Position numbers and translations under genes: made by a program
Shown here: one piece after another, positions 54,275 through 63,812 of the stretch
How the letters are laid out: every line of letters starts with the position of its first letter
Position numbering within the stretch: the first letter of the stretch is position 1
NCBI RefSeq assembly: GCF_030538595.1
Contig: NZ_JAUNTS010000010.1
Span: forward strand, 65,467 to 129,466
Reading direction: 5' to 3'
Length of the DNA: 64,000 nt
Source: Kocuria sp.
Lineage (GTDB): Bacteria > Actinomycetota > Actinomycetes > Actinomycetales > Micrococcaceae
Notes under the pieces: model-generated
Told to the model about the DNA's origin: nothing
Seen by the model: the letters and a program-made list of their open reading frames with translations, nothing else
Databases searched by the model: none

Positions 54275-55044
54275 CGTGGCTTCCAGACAACGTTGACCTG
54301 GTGCTGAATCTGACGGGGACTCATCTGTTTCAGTCTGTGCTGCCCGTGGTGCTGGGCCTGCTGATCTCCATTCCGCTGGCGCGGATTGCCGCTGGTTCCA
54401 AACTGTTGCGACCGCTGATGGTCAACGGTGCGGCTTTGCTCTACACCATTCCCTCCCTGACCTTGTTTGTGCTGCTGCCCGTGATCTTGGGTACCCGGAT
54501 CACGTCCGTGGTCAATGTGATCGTGGCATTGACCATCTATGTGGTGGCCATTTTGGTGCGTTCCTGCACGGATGCTTTTGCAGCCGTGGACCGTTCGGTT
54601 CTGCAGGCGGCCACCGCCGTGGGGTACACCCCGTGGCAACGGTTTTTCGCCGTGGAGTTGCCGCTGGCGGTGCCGGTCATGTTGGCCGGTGTGCGCACCG
54701 CGTTGGTGGCCAACATTTCCATGGTTTCGGTGGGTGCGGTGATCGGCATTCAGTCTTTGGGCACGTTGTTCACTGACGGTTTGCGCCGGTCCATCCCGGA
54801 GGAAATCGTGGTGGGCGTGGTGCTCACCGTGATTCTGGCGGTTGGTCTGGACCAGCTTCTGCGCCTGCTGGGCCACTACCTGACCCGCTGGCAGCGCATA
54901 GGCCGTATCCGGCGCACCGATCACAACGACGTCGCACCCCTCACCTCCGCCGATTCACCGCACCTTGACTCCACATCCCAGGATGGTGTCCCCGGCGCGG
55001 ATGACTCCGCCCGGCGGATTGCAGCCACGGGAGGTGCCGCGTGA
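54271..55044 (+). CDS. Osmoprotectant ABC transporter permease 1
   Basis: 257 aa with five to six membrane helices. The permease EAA loop is seen in AVDRSVLQAATAVGYTPWQRFFAVELPLAVPVMLAG. The C-terminal 50 residues are a polar tail (RRTDHNDVAPLTSADS) that is longer than usual. It overlaps the ATPase gene (ATGA) and the second permease gene (GTGA), so all three are coupled. Confidence 0.92.
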   Translation: MTWLPDNVDLVLNLTGTHLFQSVLPVVLGLLISIPLARIAAGSKLLRPLMVNGAALLYTIPSLTLFVLLPVILGTRITSVVNVIVALTIYVVAILVRSCTDAFAAVDRSVLQAATAVGYTPWQRFFAVELPLAVPVMLAGVRTALVANISMVSVGAVIGIQSLGTLFTDGLRRSIPEEIVVGVVLTVILAVGLDQLLRLLGHYLTRWQRIGRIRRTDHNDVAPLTSADSPHLDSTSQDGVPGADDSARRIAATGGAA

Positions 55045-55712
55045 ATCTCTTGGGGGGTATGTGGCAGTGGTTGACCGACCCTGTCAATTGGAGCGGCTCC
55101 GGGGCGATCCCATCTCGAATTGTGGAGCACATGGCCTATTCGGGGATCGTGATGGTGGTGACCATAGCCGTCGCCGTGCCGTTGGGGTTGTTGGTGGGGC
55201 ACACCGGCCGGGGGGCCGGGGCCGTGCTCGGTATTTCCGGTGCGCTGCGTGCGTTGCCCACCTTGGGTCTGCTGACGTTGTTCTCTCCGCTGATGGGCCT
55301 GGGGTTGGTGCCGCCGTTGCTGGCGCTGGTGATTTTGGCCGTACCGCCCATTCTGAGTGCCACCTACGCCGGTGTGGCGGAGGTTTCGCCGGCCACCAAG
55401 GACGCTGCCAAGGCGCAGGGCATGACACCCATGCAGGTTTTGACCCGCGTGGAGATTCCGTTGGCGTTGCCGGTTGCCATGGGCGGGGTGCGCAATGCGG
55501 CACTGCAGGTGATTGCCACAGCCACCGTGGCTGCCTACATCAACCTGGGGGGCTTGGGCCGTTACCTGATTGACGGTCTTGCCGTCCGTGATTACTCCCG
55601 CATGCTCGGTTCCGTGCTGTTGGTTGCGGTACTGGCGTTGGCCACGGATGCCGTGTTGGCTGGAGTGCAACGTGCCGCCACTTCCCCCGGGATGCGCAGC
55701 GCCCCGCACTGA
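55041..55712 (+). CDS. Osmoprotectant ABC transporter permease 2
   Basis: 223 aa from a GTG that overlaps the previous stop. Five to six helices; the EAA-type loop is VSPATKDAAKAQGMTPMQVLTRVEIPLALPVAMGG. The helix ALRALPTLGLLTLFSPLMG is typical of OpuC permeases. It should form a heterodimer with permease 1. Confidence 0.92.
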   Translation: MNLLGGMWQWLTDPVNWSGSGAIPSRIVEHMAYSGIVMVVTIAVAVPLGLLVGHTGRGAGAVLGISGALRALPTLGLLTLFSPLMGLGLVPPLLALVILAVPPILSATYAGVAEVSPATKDAAKAQGMTPMQVLTRVEIPLALPVAMGGVRNAALQVIATATVAAYINLGGLGRYLIDGLAVRDYSRMLGSVLLVAVLALATDAVLAGVQRAATSPGMRSAPH

Positions 55713-55769
55713 ACCACTGATCTCAACAACCACCCAGATCCCACCGTCAGATCACCACAGGAGAGCACC

Positions 55770-56846
55770 ATGAAAGCCACCCTCCACAACTCCGCCCGGC
55801 CTCGAACAAACAAGCGGCTCAACTCAGAACACCAGCTCAATTCCGGCCATCAGTCGAGTACGGGCAGCCGCGCCGTCGTGGACGAGCAACCCGGTTCGGC
55901 CAAGCGTCGTTTCCTGGGCGCGGGTGGATGGCGGGGTGCAGCTCTGCCCGTTGCGGTGGTTGGTCTGCTGACGTTGAGCGCCTGCGGTGGTTCCGATCCG
56001 TTGAATGATTCGGGCTCCACCTCCGGCGGGGACGGCACCGTGACGGTGGGCTCCGCGGATTTCCCGGAGTCCCAGATCATTGCCGAGCTGTACGCGGGTG
56101 TATTGCGGGACGCCGGGATTGAAGCATCTACCGAGAGCGGTATTGGTGCACGTGAAGCCTATATTGGTGCGCTTGAGGATGGCTCCGTTGACCTGGTTCC
56201 GGACTACTCCGGCAATTTGCTGCTCTATGTGGACCCGGAATCGGGGGCGGCTTCTGAAGAAGAGATCATGGACGCTCTGCCGGATGCTCTGCCGGACGGT
56301 TTGAGTGTTCTGGACCCCTCTGAGGCGCAGAACAAGGACGCCATGGTGGTCACCCGGGAGACCGCGGATGAGTATTCGCTGACCAGCATCACGGACATGG
56401 CGGAGGTGTGCGACCAACTGGTGATCGCCGGCCCGCCGGAGTTCCGTGAACGCGCCTACGGGCTGCCCGGCCTGGAAGCCAAGTACAACTGCGTGCCAGA
56501 ATCCTTTGAGCCCATTAACGACGCCGGTGGCAGCCTGACCGTTGATGCTCTGACCCGCGGAGACGTGGACGTGGTGGACATTTTCACCACTACGCCTGCG
56601 ATCAAGCAGCAAGATTTGGTGGTCTTGGAGGATCCGGAGAACAACTTCATTGCCCAGCAAGTGGTTCCCTTGGCGGCATCAGATCGGCTGCCGGACGGTG
56701 CGGAGGAAGCCCTCAATGAGTTTTCCGCCAAACTGACCACGCGGGATCTGATTGAACTCAATCAGTCCGTATCCGGTGATGGTTCGGTCAACCCGCAACA
56801 GGCCGCCCGTGATTGGCTGGCCGCCAACGGGTACGACAACGCCTGA
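55770..56846 (+). CDS. Osmoprotectant-binding lipoprotein of the ABC transporter
   Basis: 358 aa with AGGAGAG before the ATG. An unusually long polar N-terminus of some 50 residues precedes the membrane segment and lipobox LTLSAC. The mature part has the OpuAC-type pattern VTVGSADFPESQIIAELYAGVL, GAREAYIGALEDGSVDLVPDYSGNLL and DVVDIFTTTPAI. It captures betaine, choline or carnitine outside the cell. It is 57 bp after permease 2 and ends the operon; a possible terminator palindrome follows at 56912. Confidence 0.93.
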   Translation: MKATLHNSARPRTNKRLNSEHQLNSGHQSSTGSRAVVDEQPGSAKRRFLGAGGWRGAALPVAVVGLLTLSACGGSDPLNDSGSTSGGDGTVTVGSADFPESQIIAELYAGVLRDAGIEASTESGIGAREAYIGALEDGSVDLVPDYSGNLLLYVDPESGAASEEEIMDALPDALPDGLSVLDPSEAQNKDAMVVTRETADEYSLTSITDMAEVCDQLVIAGPPEFRERAYGLPGLEAKYNCVPESFEPINDAGGSLTVDALTRGDVDVVDIFTTTPAIKQQDLVVLEDPENNFIAQQVVPLAASDRLPDGAEEALNEFSAKLTTRDLIELNQSVSGDGSVNPQQAARDWLAANGYDNA

Positions 56847-56862
56847 GCCCTTTCCCACAGCC

Positions 56863-56943
56863 TGTGGAGAACTGTGTGGACAAGGCTGTGGATCGGTGTG
56901 GATGTCCTGTGGACCGGGGATTTGTAGACGTTTACGTGGACAA
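56863..56943. promoter_or_regulatory. Second cluster of DnaA-box-like sequences
   Basis: TGTGGACAA (56875-56883) is a perfect complement of TTGTCCACA, the box favoured in actinobacteria. TGTGGAGAA (56863-56871) and CGTGGACAA (56935-56943) have one mismatch; TGTGGATCG (56887-56895) and TGTGGATGT (56897-56905) have two. The whole gap (56847-57173, 327 bp) has no gene. The role is unproven. Confidence 0.45.
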
Positions 56944-56953
56944 ATCCCCGGTC
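56912..56953. terminator. 14-bp perfect inverted repeat after the osmoprotectant operon
   Basis: GACCGGGGATTTGT (56912-56925) and ACAAATCCCCGGTC (56940-56953) match perfectly around a 14-nt spacer. It may terminate the operon, but it also overlaps one of the DnaA-box-like sites and has no T-run, so a protein-binding palindrome is equally possible. Confidence 0.5.
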
Positions 56954-57173
56954 TTGGGGAAGCTCATGTGCGCTGCTCACAGGCCAACCTGCAAAAACCA
57001 GACTGCTTCACTAAGATGAGCCACAATCAGGCAGTTGGAAGCCCGTTCCGTGATAGTGGATGGGCTCGGTGTACCCGGGGCACCCCGGTGTACTCAGGGA
57101 AAGCTGTCCCGAATAAAGATCATCTCGGAGTCAATGACGATCCTGAGCTCGGTACGCCGCAAAGTAGTGTGCA

Positions 57174-59288
57174 TTGCTTTGCGGCCGGTTCCAGGGAGTC
57201 ACGATTACCACCAACGCGCAGTATGAGGCCGCCGCTGATTCGTTCAGCGTGAGCTACCTCCTACCCCAACCAGGTTCCGAGGACCAGGAGAACGCGCGCA
57301 GCCACTCAGCCGCTTTGCGCCGCCAGGTGGAGGACTTGGCTGCCTTGTCCGCTCTGCCGGGTAGTGACTCTGAGCCGTCCGAGCACCCTTCCCTGGACAA
57401 CCTGCTGGAGATCGCACTGACTCGGTTGCAGCAGGTCGACCTTGATGACTTGGGGCAGCGTGCTGAGTTTCAACGCCGCCTGGACCGTCACTTGGAGCCG
57501 TTGATCCGCTCCCTCAGCCAGCTCTATGGGGCACACGTGGCCCCGGATGAGCTGGGGCGGGTGATTGGTGACCTGGGTTCGTTGCTGGCCAACTCCTGGC
57601 TGGCGCGTTCAGATTATCTGCGGGGCATGGATTCGGATCGGGAGCACCTGGCTCCCTGGTGGAACTCACGGCACGCCGTAGTGGCCGCGTGCTACGCGGA
57701 CCGTTGGGCCGGGGGCTTTCAGGGCATCCGGGAACGGATTCCCTACCTCAAAGATCTTGGCGTCACCCACCTGCGCTTACTGCCCCCATTCCTGGCATCC
57801 GAATCGTTTGACGACGGCGGATTTTCCGTTGCCTCCTACCGTTCCAGCAACCCTCGGATGGGAACCATCACGGAGCTGGCTGATCTGGGCGAGTATCTGC
57901 AGGAGAACGGCATCTCCCTCATGTTGGACGTGGTGCTCTCCCGCACGGCGCCGGATCATCCGTGGGCCAATGCGGCCGCTCGCCATAATTCGTTTTTTGA
58001 AGAGTTCTACCGCATTCAACCGGATGGCCCCACGGGGGATGCCTCGCAACGTTCTGTCTGGGCACAGGGACCGGCTTGGGAACGTGTGGTGCCTACGGAC
58101 CCCGGTGATCGACGTCGTGTGCGGACCTCCGAACACGCACACCAGTGGGATTTGGACTGGACTAACCCGCGGGTATTCCTGGCCATGGCCGGGGAAATGC
58201 TGCACGTGGCGGGGCTGGGTGCCCAAGTGCTGCGTGTGGGTTCCCCCTGGCACCTGTGGGGTGCGGTGCCGGGGAACCCGGATGTGCTGGGCAGCGGACG
58301 CCAGGTATTGCGTGCGTTGGCCAACGTGCTGCAGATTGTGGCGCCCTCCGTGGTCTTGGAATCCAATGACCCCGCGGAGCTACGGGTTGCCGGGGGCGGA
58401 ATTCATGTGGCCGAGGGTTTGGACCGGGCAGCGCTGATCTGGAGTTCCATCGCCACCCGGGATGCCTCCCTGCTGACACAGGAGATCCGAAGCCACGGCG
58501 GTCCTGTTGCCGGCAAGGGCTATTTGCAGCCGGTGCGTAATCACGATGCTTTGCAGTGGTCTTTTTCCGATGACGTTGTCATTGCGGCCGGGCTGAACCC
58601 GGATGCGCACCGGCGGTTCTTGGGCGAGTTCTATTCAGGCCGCTATGAAGGTTCTTTTGCCGCCAACCCCGCTGTCCCTTCACGTTCCGGGCGTATCGGT
58701 GCAGCTGTATGTGGAACGGCAGCTTCCTTGGCCGGTGTGCGCCATGAAGCAGGCCCGGGAGCAGACCGGGTGTTGTTGGCCCATGCGGTGGCCTTCTCTC
58801 TGGGAGGTGTCCCGGAACTGTGGCTCGGTGATGAACTCGGTGTCCTGGACGACCCTCTGTGGTCCCTGGAGCCCGGGCATGAAACCGATCCTCGGTGGTC
58901 CCACCGTCCCCGGGTGGAAGCCAGCGTGATTGACTCCCGTCATGACCTGTTCTCCGTATCCGGGCGGCTCTACGGTTCCATCCGGCGCATGCTTCAGATC
59001 CGCGCCGGCGCACCGGAGTTTGACGGGCAGACGGTAATTGACTTTGACACCCGCAACGAACCTGTCCTGGGTTACCAGCGGCCCGGAAGCGACGGCAGTG
59101 TGGTGTTGTGCCTGGCAAACTTCTCTGACTGGGGTCAATACGTGACCGGTGAAACACTCTCCGGATTCCAGTCGCGGGCCACGTTGCTCCAGGAAGACAC
59201 CACCGTGGACCTGCGCAACGGGGTGCTGTTGGAGGCCCACGGCTGGGTATGGATCCGCTGTATCCCGCGCCGGGCACAGCGCAGCTGA
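57174..59288 (+). CDS. Amylosucrase-like GH13 protein lacking catalytic residues
   Basis: 704 aa along the whole amylosucrase fold: N-terminal helices, the (beta/alpha)8 barrel and a C-terminal beta domain. Landmarks are HQWDLDWTNPRVFLAMAGEML, QPVRNHDALQWSF, GYEGSF-like RYEGSFAANPAV and LGDELGVLDDPLWS. The nucleophile Asp of LR(L/M)DAV is Gly356 in LRVGSPWHLW. The acid/base Glu of KSEAI aligns with Asn398 in LESNDP. Region I NHT reads SRT. Only the third Asp (Asp458) remains. Normal glucosyl transfer is therefore unlikely. The start is uncertain: TTG 57174 follows a stop closely, and AGGGAG at 57191-57196 has no usable codon after it. Confidence 0.85.
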   Translation: MLCGRFQGVTITTNAQYEAAADSFSVSYLLPQPGSEDQENARSHSAALRRQVEDLAALSALPGSDSEPSEHPSLDNLLEIALTRLQQVDLDDLGQRAEFQRRLDRHLEPLIRSLSQLYGAHVAPDELGRVIGDLGSLLANSWLARSDYLRGMDSDREHLAPWWNSRHAVVAACYADRWAGGFQGIRERIPYLKDLGVTHLRLLPPFLASESFDDGGFSVASYRSSNPRMGTITELADLGEYLQENGISLMLDVVLSRTAPDHPWANAAARHNSFFEEFYRIQPDGPTGDASQRSVWAQGPAWERVVPTDPGDRRRVRTSEHAHQWDLDWTNPRVFLAMAGEMLHVAGLGAQVLRVGSPWHLWGAVPGNPDVLGSGRQVLRALANVLQIVAPSVVLESNDPAELRVAGGGIHVAEGLDRAALIWSSIATRDASLLTQEIRSHGGPVAGKGYLQPVRNHDALQWSFSDDVVIAAGLNPDAHRRFLGEFYSGRYEGSFAANPAVPSRSGRIGAAVCGTAASLAGVRHEAGPGADRVLLAHAVAFSLGGVPELWLGDELGVLDDPLWSLEPGHETDPRWSHRPRVEASVIDSRHDLFSVSGRLYGSIRRMLQIRAGAPEFDGQTVIDFDTRNEPVLGYQRPGSDGSVVLCLANFSDWGQYVTGETLSGFQSRATLLQEDTTVDLRNGVLLEAHGWVWIRCIPRRAQRS

Positions 59289-59391
59289 GGCGTTGTGTGA
59301 CACCACCTCCGCTGGTGGCGGAACGGCCTTGACCTTTGGGGTCTGAACTCGTTTGGATTGAAGAGTCAGATTTCCACAGGAAGGCTTTGAT

Positions 59392-60012
59392 ATGGCTGAG
59401 AAGTTTGTTCTCCCCGAGCTCGATTACGACTACGCCGCACTTGAGCCCCACATCTCCGCGCGCATCATGGAGCTTCACCACTCCAAGCACCACAACACCT
59501 ACGTGACCGGTGCCAACACTGCGTTGGAGAAGATGGAGGAGGCCCGCGCCAACGGCGATGCTGCCGGTGCCGCCAAGCTCTCCAAGGACCTCCAGTTCAA
59601 CCTGGGTGGCCACATCAACCACTCCGTGTTCTGGAAGAACATGTCCCCGGACGGCGGCGGACGCCCCGATGGCGAACTGGCTTCCGCCATTGATGACGCC
59701 TTTGGCTCCTTTGACAACTTCCAGGCGCAGTTCACCGCCGTTGCCACCACCATTCAGGGCTCCGGCTGGGCCATCCTGGCCTACGAACCCATTGGTGGCC
59801 ACCTGGTGATCGAACAGATGTATGACCAGCAGAACGGTGTGCCCGTGGCCACCATCCCGCTGCTGCAGCTGGACATGTGGGAGCACGCCTTCTACCTGGA
59901 CTACCAGAACGTCAAGCCGGATTACGTCAAGGCCTGGTGGAACGTGGTCAACTGGGCAGACGTTGCACAGCGCTTGGAGAAGGCCCGTTCCGGAGCAGCC
60001 TCCATCATCTGA
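59392..60012 (+). CDS. sodA: Superoxide dismutase, Mn/Fe type
   Basis: 206 aa with AGGAAGG before the ATG. It dismutates superoxide in the cytoplasm. Metal ligands are His in [17 protein letters not shown] and [13 protein letters not shown], with Asp and His in [19 protein letters not shown]. Length is normal. It is a single gene; a small CCACC/GGTGG hairpin (59303-59318) between it and the amylosucrase-like gene may end the upstream transcript. Confidence 0.97.
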   Translation: MAEKFVLPELDYDYAALEPHISARIMELHHSKHHNTYVTGANTALEKMEEARANGDAAGAAKLSKDLQFNLGGHINHSVFWKNMSPDGGGRPDGELASAIDDAFGSFDNFQAQFTAVATTIQGSGWAILAYEPIGGHLVIEQMYDQQNGVPVATIPLLQLDMWEHAFYLDYQNVKPDYVKAWWNVVNWADVAQRLEKARSGAASII

Positions 60013-60056
60013 TCGGTTGATCTTGCCGCGGAGCCTCATTGGTTGAGCTTTCCGTG

Positions 60057-60104
60057 ACAGCACAGAGCCCGGGTGTCCTGATGGACTCCCGGGCTCTGTG
60101 CTGT
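60057..60104. terminator. Bidirectional terminator between sodA and the sucrose PTS gene
   Basis: A perfect 17-bp stem (60057-60073 with 60088-60104) continues after one mismatch into GTCC/GGAC with a TGAT loop. It separates convergent genes. Confidence 0.85.
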
Positions 60105-60133
60105 TCTGAGGCGTTCCCCACCGAACCCGTGGT

Positions 60134-62146
60134 TCAGTCCACGACTTCTGCCGGCTTGGGTGTGGCCTCCAGGAAGTGTGCGCCAGTCGCGATCTGACCC
60201 GGGGTGAAGGTGGTCTCCACACCGGCCAGTTTCTTGGCGTTGCTGACGACGACGGGCGTGGTGAGGTCGTACCCGGCAGCTGCAACCGCCTCCCAATCGA
60301 CCTCCGCCAAGGTGTCTCCACGGCGGACTTCTTGGCCCTTGACCACCTTGGGTGTGAAGTGCTCGCCCTGCAGTTTCACGGTGTCCATTCCGATGTGAAT
60401 CAGCACGTCAACACCGCTTTCGGAGCGGAGAGCGTAGGCGTGGGCGGTGGGGAAGGCCACCACCACCTTGCCGTCCACGGGGGAGACCACTGGGCCGTCG
60501 CTGGGGATGATCGCCCCGCCGGGGCCGAGCATTCCGGAGGCGAAGGTTTCGTCCTTGACTTGGTCCAGAGCGATGGCCTGGCCGTTGACGGGGGCTGCCA
60601 CTACGTAGTCGAAGGCCGCTTCCTCCGGAATCTCCACGTGAGCGGGGGCAGGAGCATGCTGGTCTTCGGCGTCCAGTGCAGCAGCCTCGGCGGCGGCTTC
60701 CTGGTCCTCCAAATTGTCCTCACCGGTGGTTCCGGCGATCGAGGCACGGCCCCGGGTGGAGCCGTAGATCAACGCAGCGGTGAAGGCGATGGCAAATGTG
60801 ATGGCCATGATCACCAGATACATCGGGATGTCCGTGGGGCGGATGGACACAAAACCAACAAGGCCAGCGGCACCCAGTGCCATGGCGCGCACATCAAAGA
60901 TGGCCACCAACGTGGCACCGATGGCTGCGGCACCAATGCCCAGGAAGAACGGCCAGCGCAAGCGCAAGTTCACACCAAAGATGGCGGGCTCCGTGATGCC
61001 GAACAGTGCCGAGGCTGACGACGCACCGGAGATGCCCTTGAGCTTGGCGTCCCGGGCGCGCAGGAACACCGCCAGACACACCGCACCCTGAGCTACGTTG
61101 GCCATGGTGGCGATCGGGAAGATGAAAGAACCACCCTCCGCGATCAGCGGCAATTCCACTGCCGGGAACGATTGGTGCAGGCCGGTGACCACAATCGGGG
61201 AGTACAGCAAACCGAAGATCAAACCACCGAACGGGTTGGCTGATTCGTAGAGCCAGGACAGCCCGTCCGTGATGCCAGTGGACAGGGTGCGCGTCAACGG
61301 ACCCACGATGATGAAGGCCAGGAATCCCGTGATCAGCATGGTGAACAGCGGGGTCAGCAGGAAGTCCGCGGTGCCCTTGAAGATCTTGTGGAAGCGCTTC
61401 TCAATGAACACCAGCAGCCAGGAGACGAACAGCACCGGAATGACCTGAGCCTGGTAACCCACCTGCTCCACGGTCAGGCCGAACAGATGCCAGGCGGGGA
61501 TGGCCTCGCCAGCTTCGATCATGGCACCGTAGTCGTAGGCGTTGACCAGGCTCGGGCTGACCATGGCGGCACCCATGGCGGCACCCAGGTACACGTTGCC
61601 ACCAAAGCGTTTGACCGCGGAGAAAGCGATCAGTACCGGAAGGAAGGCGAAAGCCGCTGCCGAGATCATGTTGATGAGCTCGGCGTAGTCGGCTATGGCT
61701 GGGACCATTTCGACGACGGACTGCTCACCAAACAGGTTCGGTGCGGTGAGCACGTTGTTGATGGCCATCATCAGACCACCGGCAATCAGCGCCGGGAGGA
61801 TCGGGACAAAGATGTCCGCGATGGTCTTGATCAGGCGAATGACCGGATTGTCCTTCTCCGCAGCAACCTGCTTGGCTTCATCCTTGCTGACTTCGCGGAC
61901 TCCACCTTTGGAGATCATCTCTCCGTAAACAAGGTCCACATCGCCGGGGCCGATGATGATCTGGTACATGCCGCCGGCCAGAAAGGTGCCTTTGACATCG
62001 GCGTCGTCGTCAAGGGCCTTCTGGTCCACTTTGTCCTGGTCAGCGAGAACCAAGCGCAGTCGGGTGGCGCAGTGCGCCGCTGCGTTGATGTTCTCCGGCC
62101 CTCCGACGGCGGCGAGGACCCGAGTGGCCACTTGTGAGTGATCCAT
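60134..62146 (-). CDS. PTS sucrose/beta-glucoside-type enzyme IIBCA
   Basis: 670 aa in the order EIIB (1-90, phospho-Cys in NAAAHCATRLRLVL), EIIC (about 105-460, around ten helices) and EIIA (about 515-655). The EIIA domain holds the phospho-His in VDVLIHIGMDTVKLQG. It imports and phosphorylates a disaccharide at the membrane. The GH32 enzyme encoded just upstream in the same operon points to sucrose as substrate (scrA/ptsS-like). The ATG at 62146 has GGGGAAAG upstream. An Ala/Glu-rich linker joins EIIC and EIIA. Confidence 0.92.
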   Translation of the reverse strand: MDHSQVATRVLAAVGGPENINAAAHCATRLRLVLADQDKVDQKALDDDADVKGTFLAGGMYQIIIGPGDVDLVYGEMISKGGVREVSKDEAKQVAAEKDNPVIRLIKTIADIFVPILPALIAGGLMMAINNVLTAPNLFGEQSVVEMVPAIADYAELINMISAAAFAFLPVLIAFSAVKRFGGNVYLGAAMGAAMVSPSLVNAYDYGAMIEAGEAIPAWHLFGLTVEQVGYQAQVIPVLFVSWLLVFIEKRFHKIFKGTADFLLTPLFTMLITGFLAFIIVGPLTRTLSTGITDGLSWLYESANPFGGLIFGLLYSPIVVTGLHQSFPAVELPLIAEGGSFIFPIATMANVAQGAVCLAVFLRARDAKLKGISGASSASALFGITEPAIFGVNLRLRWPFFLGIGAAAIGATLVAIFDVRAMALGAAGLVGFVSIRPTDIPMYLVIMAITFAIAFTAALIYGSTRGRASIAGTTGEDNLEDQEAAAEAAALDAEDQHAPAPAHVEIPEEAAFDYVVAAPVNGQAIALDQVKDETFASGMLGPGGAIIPSDGPVVSPVDGKVVVAFPTAHAYALRSESGVDVLIHIGMDTVKLQGEHFTPKVVKGQEVRRGDTLAEVDWEAVAAAGYDLTTPVVVSNAKKLAGVETTFTPGQIATGAHFLEATPKPAEVVD

Positions 62147-62252
62147 GTGGTACTTTCCCCTGTTCTCCCGGGGTCTGACTGGTGCGGTCCCGGGTGTGAT
62201 GGTTGTGGTGGAAGGTGGTGCGCAGGGCGGCTATTTGCTGCGGGTGCTCGGT

Positions 62253-63812
62253 TCAGTCGTCTGTGAAGCTGACTGCGCTGAGCCAATCGATGTGGATTCC
62301 GGAGGCTGACTGCAGGCTCACCGCAAAGTCCTCTGCGTCCAGGTAGCTGCGCATGGTGAAGGACAGTGCGCCGTCGTCCAGGAACAGTTCGGTAACGGAA
62401 CGGTCGTGGAGTAGCTCAACCGTCAGCGTGGAAGGTGGGGGCCCGGCGGGGGCCATCTCCGGCGCGGACGCTGCGGCAGGCAGTGTGACGGTGCGGTGAT
62501 TGCCGTGCGGATACCTTGTGGTGGAACGGTCCACGGTCATGGTGCTCCCGGTGAAGTGGAAGTCCACGTGACGGGAGGAGGTGCCCAATCGAAGGTGCCA
62601 GGAGGCCTCCTCCGGATCTGTGTTCTGTGGATTCGCGGCACTGGGGGTCACCTGAAACTTCAGGGCAAATGACCGACTGTTGTGCAGTGCGGGGATCACT
62701 GCGTCCTTGGGGCCCACGCTGCCCGGAAGGCCCTGGGGCTGATCGGTCAGAAGATCGGTGGCTGTAGCGGTGTCCAGAATCGGGGTCTGTACCAGCCGAC
62801 CGTCACGGACCTGAAGCTTGCGGATCACGCTGAGGGTGTGCACCCAGTTGTGCTCCATGGAGGGTTGGTCGTCCTCGGAGGCATTGCCAACCCAGCCGGT
62901 GATCAGCGTGGGGCCACCGTGGCCGGGCTCGTGAGCAAAGGCTTGCGGGGCGTAAAACTCAAAACCCCGGTCCAGCTCGTAGAAGTCCCCGGTGTCCACC
63001 AGGGAGGTTCCCTCCAAGCGGCCGATCACGTAGCAGGTGGGGAAGATGTTCTTGAAACCCTCCCGTTGCGGAGTGATGCCTTGAGGGCAAAACACCAGGA
63101 CGTCGTGGACCTTCTCACCGGAGACATCCGGGACGCGGATCAGGGATGGGCACTCCCACATGTACCCAAAACGGTCGTACAGCCCGGCAGCATCCGGGAA
63201 CTGCAGTTCACCCTCGAATTCCCAGCTCATCAGGTCGGGGGAACGGTAGAGCAGGGCGCAGCCGGTCAGGTCCTGGCGCTGGGCGCCCAGACACATGCGG
63301 AAGGTGCCGTCGTCGTCGCGCCAGACTTGCGGATCACGGACGTGCTCCGTGTAGCCCGGGGGAGGTGAGGGGATCAGGGGATTGGCGGGCTCCTTGGTGA
63401 ACGTGACCATGTCCGTGGACGTGACCAGACATTGGTGGGTGTCCCGCTCTTGTTCGGAGGGTCGCACATTGCCCGTGTAGAACAGGTGCACCGTGCCGTT
63501 GTGGCTGATGGCATTGCCGGAGTAGGCGCCGTTGATGTCGTACCAGGAGTCCGGGATGATCGCTGGCTCCTGACTCTCCCAGTGAGTCAAATCTGTGGAT
63601 GTACTGTGCCCCCAGTAGACCAACTTCCGGCGACCGTGGAACGGGCTGAACTGGTAGAACGCGTGGTAAACGCCTTGGTGCACCATCAGACCATTGGGGT
63701 CATTGAGGCGGCCCACGGGCGGCGCCACGTGGAACAACGGGTAGTCGGGATCCTCCTGCGCACGGGAGCCTGCAATCGCCTCCAGCGCAAGCGCTCGCAA
63801 ACTCTGGTTCAC
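62253..63812 (-). CDS. GH32 sucrose-6-phosphate hydrolase / beta-fructosidase
   Basis: 519 aa from a GTG with GAGGGG upstream. GH32 hallmarks are the nucleophile Asp in GRLNDPNGLMV, the RDP motif in HVRDPQVWRDDDG and the acid/base Glu in WECPSLIRV. A C-terminal beta-sandwich follows (WHLRLGTSSRHVDFHFTG). No signal peptide, so it acts in the cytoplasm on sucrose-6-phosphate delivered by the PTS protein 107 bp downstream (scrB/sacA-like). The pair forms a sucrose-use operon. Confidence 0.93.
   Translation of the reverse strand: MNQSLRALALEAIAGSRAQEDPDYPLFHVAPPVGRLNDPNGLMVHQGVYHAFYQFSPFHGRRKLVYWGHSTSTDLTHWESQEPAIIPDSWYDINGAYSGNAISHNGTVHLFYTGNVRPSEQERDTHQCLVTSTDMVTFTKEPANPLIPSPPPGYTEHVRDPQVWRDDDGTFRMCLGAQRQDLTGCALLYRSPDLMSWEFEGELQFPDAAGLYDRFGYMWECPSLIRVPDVSGEKVHDVLVFCPQGITPQREGFKNIFPTCYVIGRLEGTSLVDTGDFYELDRGFEFYAPQAFAHEPGHGGPTLITGWVGNASEDDQPSMEHNWVHTLSVIRKLQVRDGRLVQTPILDTATATDLLTDQPQGLPGSVGPKDAVIPALHNSRSFALKFQVTPSAANPQNTDPEEASWHLRLGTSSRHVDFHFTGSTMTVDRSTTRYPHGNHRTVTLPAAASAPEMAPAGPPPSTLTVELLHDRSVTELFLDDGALSFTMRSYLDAEDFAVSLQSASGIHIDWLSAVSFTDD

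Noticed and set aside
62253..63812. Plus-strand frames opposite the GH32 and PTS genes
   Set aside because: They mirror the coding strand of well-supported genes and show no family motifs.
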